NCBI GenBank assembly: GCA_023261405.1
Contig: JAHFOZ010000050.1
Location: forward strand, 11,114-16,677
Length of the DNA stretch: 5,564 bases
From: Planctomycetota bacterium
Lineage (GTDB): Bacteria > Planctomycetota > MHYJ01 > JACPRB01
Reading direction: 5' to 3'
Positions 5,114-5,564 of the stretch are shown here, piece by piece; positions within the stretch are counted from its first letter, which is position 1; the number at the start of each line of letters is the position of its first letter. The notes beneath the pieces were generated by a model. The model saw nothing but the letters and a program-made list of their open reading frames with translations, made no database searches and was not told the DNA's origin. The position numbers and the translations under genes are program-made.

Positions 5114-5564
5114 ATGAAGATCTTTCTCGACACCGCGAACGTCAATGAGATCAAGGAGGCCGCGAAGCTCGGCTTCCTCGACGGCGTGACCACGAACCCC
5201 ACGCTCATTTCGAGGGAGAAGCGCAAGTTCGAGGACGCCATCCGGGAGATCTGCGAGGTCTGCCCGGGCCCGGTCTCGGCGGAGTGCATCTCCGAGAAAT
5301 TCGAAGACCTGATGCCCGAGGCGCGCCGGATTGCGAAGCTCGCCCCGAACGTCGTGGTCAAGATCCCGCTGACCCGCGAGGGCCTCAAGGCCGTCAAGGG
5401 CTGCAGTTCCGAGGGGATCAAGGTGAACGTCACCCTCTGCTTCAGCGCGATCCAGGCGATGTTCGCCGCCAAGGCGGGGGCGTACTTCATCAGCCCCTTC
5501 GTGGGGCGCATCGACGACACCGGACACGACGGCATGGTGCTCATCCGCGACATCGTCCAGATCT
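5114..5564 (+). CDS. tal: Transaldolase, small Fsa/Tal family (partial, runs off the window)
   Basis: This cytosolic enzyme of the non-oxidative pentose phosphate pathway moves a dihydroxyacetone unit from sedoheptulose 7-phosphate to glyceraldehyde 3-phosphate. Residues 1-150 are present of about 215-220 usual for the family. Visible family motifs are MKIFLDTAN with D6, the signature GVTTNPTLIS (24-33), VVVKIP with the Schiff-base lysine K83, EGIKVNVTLCFS (100-111) and SPFVGRIDD (127-135). E57 and F129 occupy positions where E. coli fructose-6-phosphate aldolase has Gln59 and Tyr131. This favours transaldolase over fructose-6-phosphate aldolase activity. The frame is open to the last base with no disruption; the C-terminal strands and helices lie outside the window. 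It starts 8 nt after the TPR gene, so it is probably co-transcribed, though it has no evident functional link to the lipoproteins. Confidence 0.95.
   Translation, partial: MKIFLDTANVNEIKEAAKLGFLDGVTTNPTLISREKRKFEDAIREICEVCPGPVSAECISEKFEDLMPEARRIAKLAPNVVVKIPLTREGLKAVKGCSSEGIKVNVTLCFSAIQAMFAAKAGAYFISPFVGRIDDTGHDGMVLIRDIVQI

Overview
The window is a G+C-rich bacterial segment (roughly two thirds G+C by eye) with every supported gene on the + strand. It holds the last codons of an upstream gene, five complete genes and the first 150 codons of a sixth. Nothing in it names a species. The high G+C, strong Shine-Dalgarno sites, single-pass proteins with long Pro/Ala-rich tails, and an envelope domain style I associate by recall with Planctomycetota suggest a planctomycete or a similar environmental lineage. 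That is inference only. No mobile element, CRISPR array, rRNA or tRNA was seen.

Layout. Positions 2-70 are the tail of an unidentified gene. Positions 82-288 encode a 68-residue zinc-ribbon protein with two CxxC knuckles. Positions 320-901 encode a 193-residue single-pass membrane protein with a very basic N-terminal tail. Positions 914-3628 encode a 904-residue single-pass envelope protein. It has a long helical region, two tandem copies of a beta-rich module (four half-repeats, each with one conserved Cys and one Trp), a strict (Pro-X)n linker and a C-terminal helical domain. These genes are packed tightly and look like one transcription unit.

The unit is interrupted at its 3' end. The last 14 codons of the 904-residue gene turn abruptly A+T-rich and contain a sigma70-like promoter (TTGAAA, 16 nt, TAAAAT). 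A 110-nt gap with a 12-bp palindrome and other short hairpins follows. Next come a 314-residue lipoprotein with TPR-like hairpins and a C-terminal beta domain (3739-4683), a 141-residue TPR protein with a likely lipoprotein signal (4680-5105, ATGA overlap) and a transaldolase of the small Fsa/Tal family (5114 to the window end).

How they may work together. Four consecutive genes encode products directed to the membrane or periplasm. Three of them carry helical or repeat scaffolds suited to protein-protein contact, so an uncharacterised envelope complex is a reasonable hypothesis. The transaldolase is a cytosolic pentose-phosphate enzyme and probably shares only transcription with the lipoprotein genes. 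Apart from the transaldolase, I recognise no gene by name.
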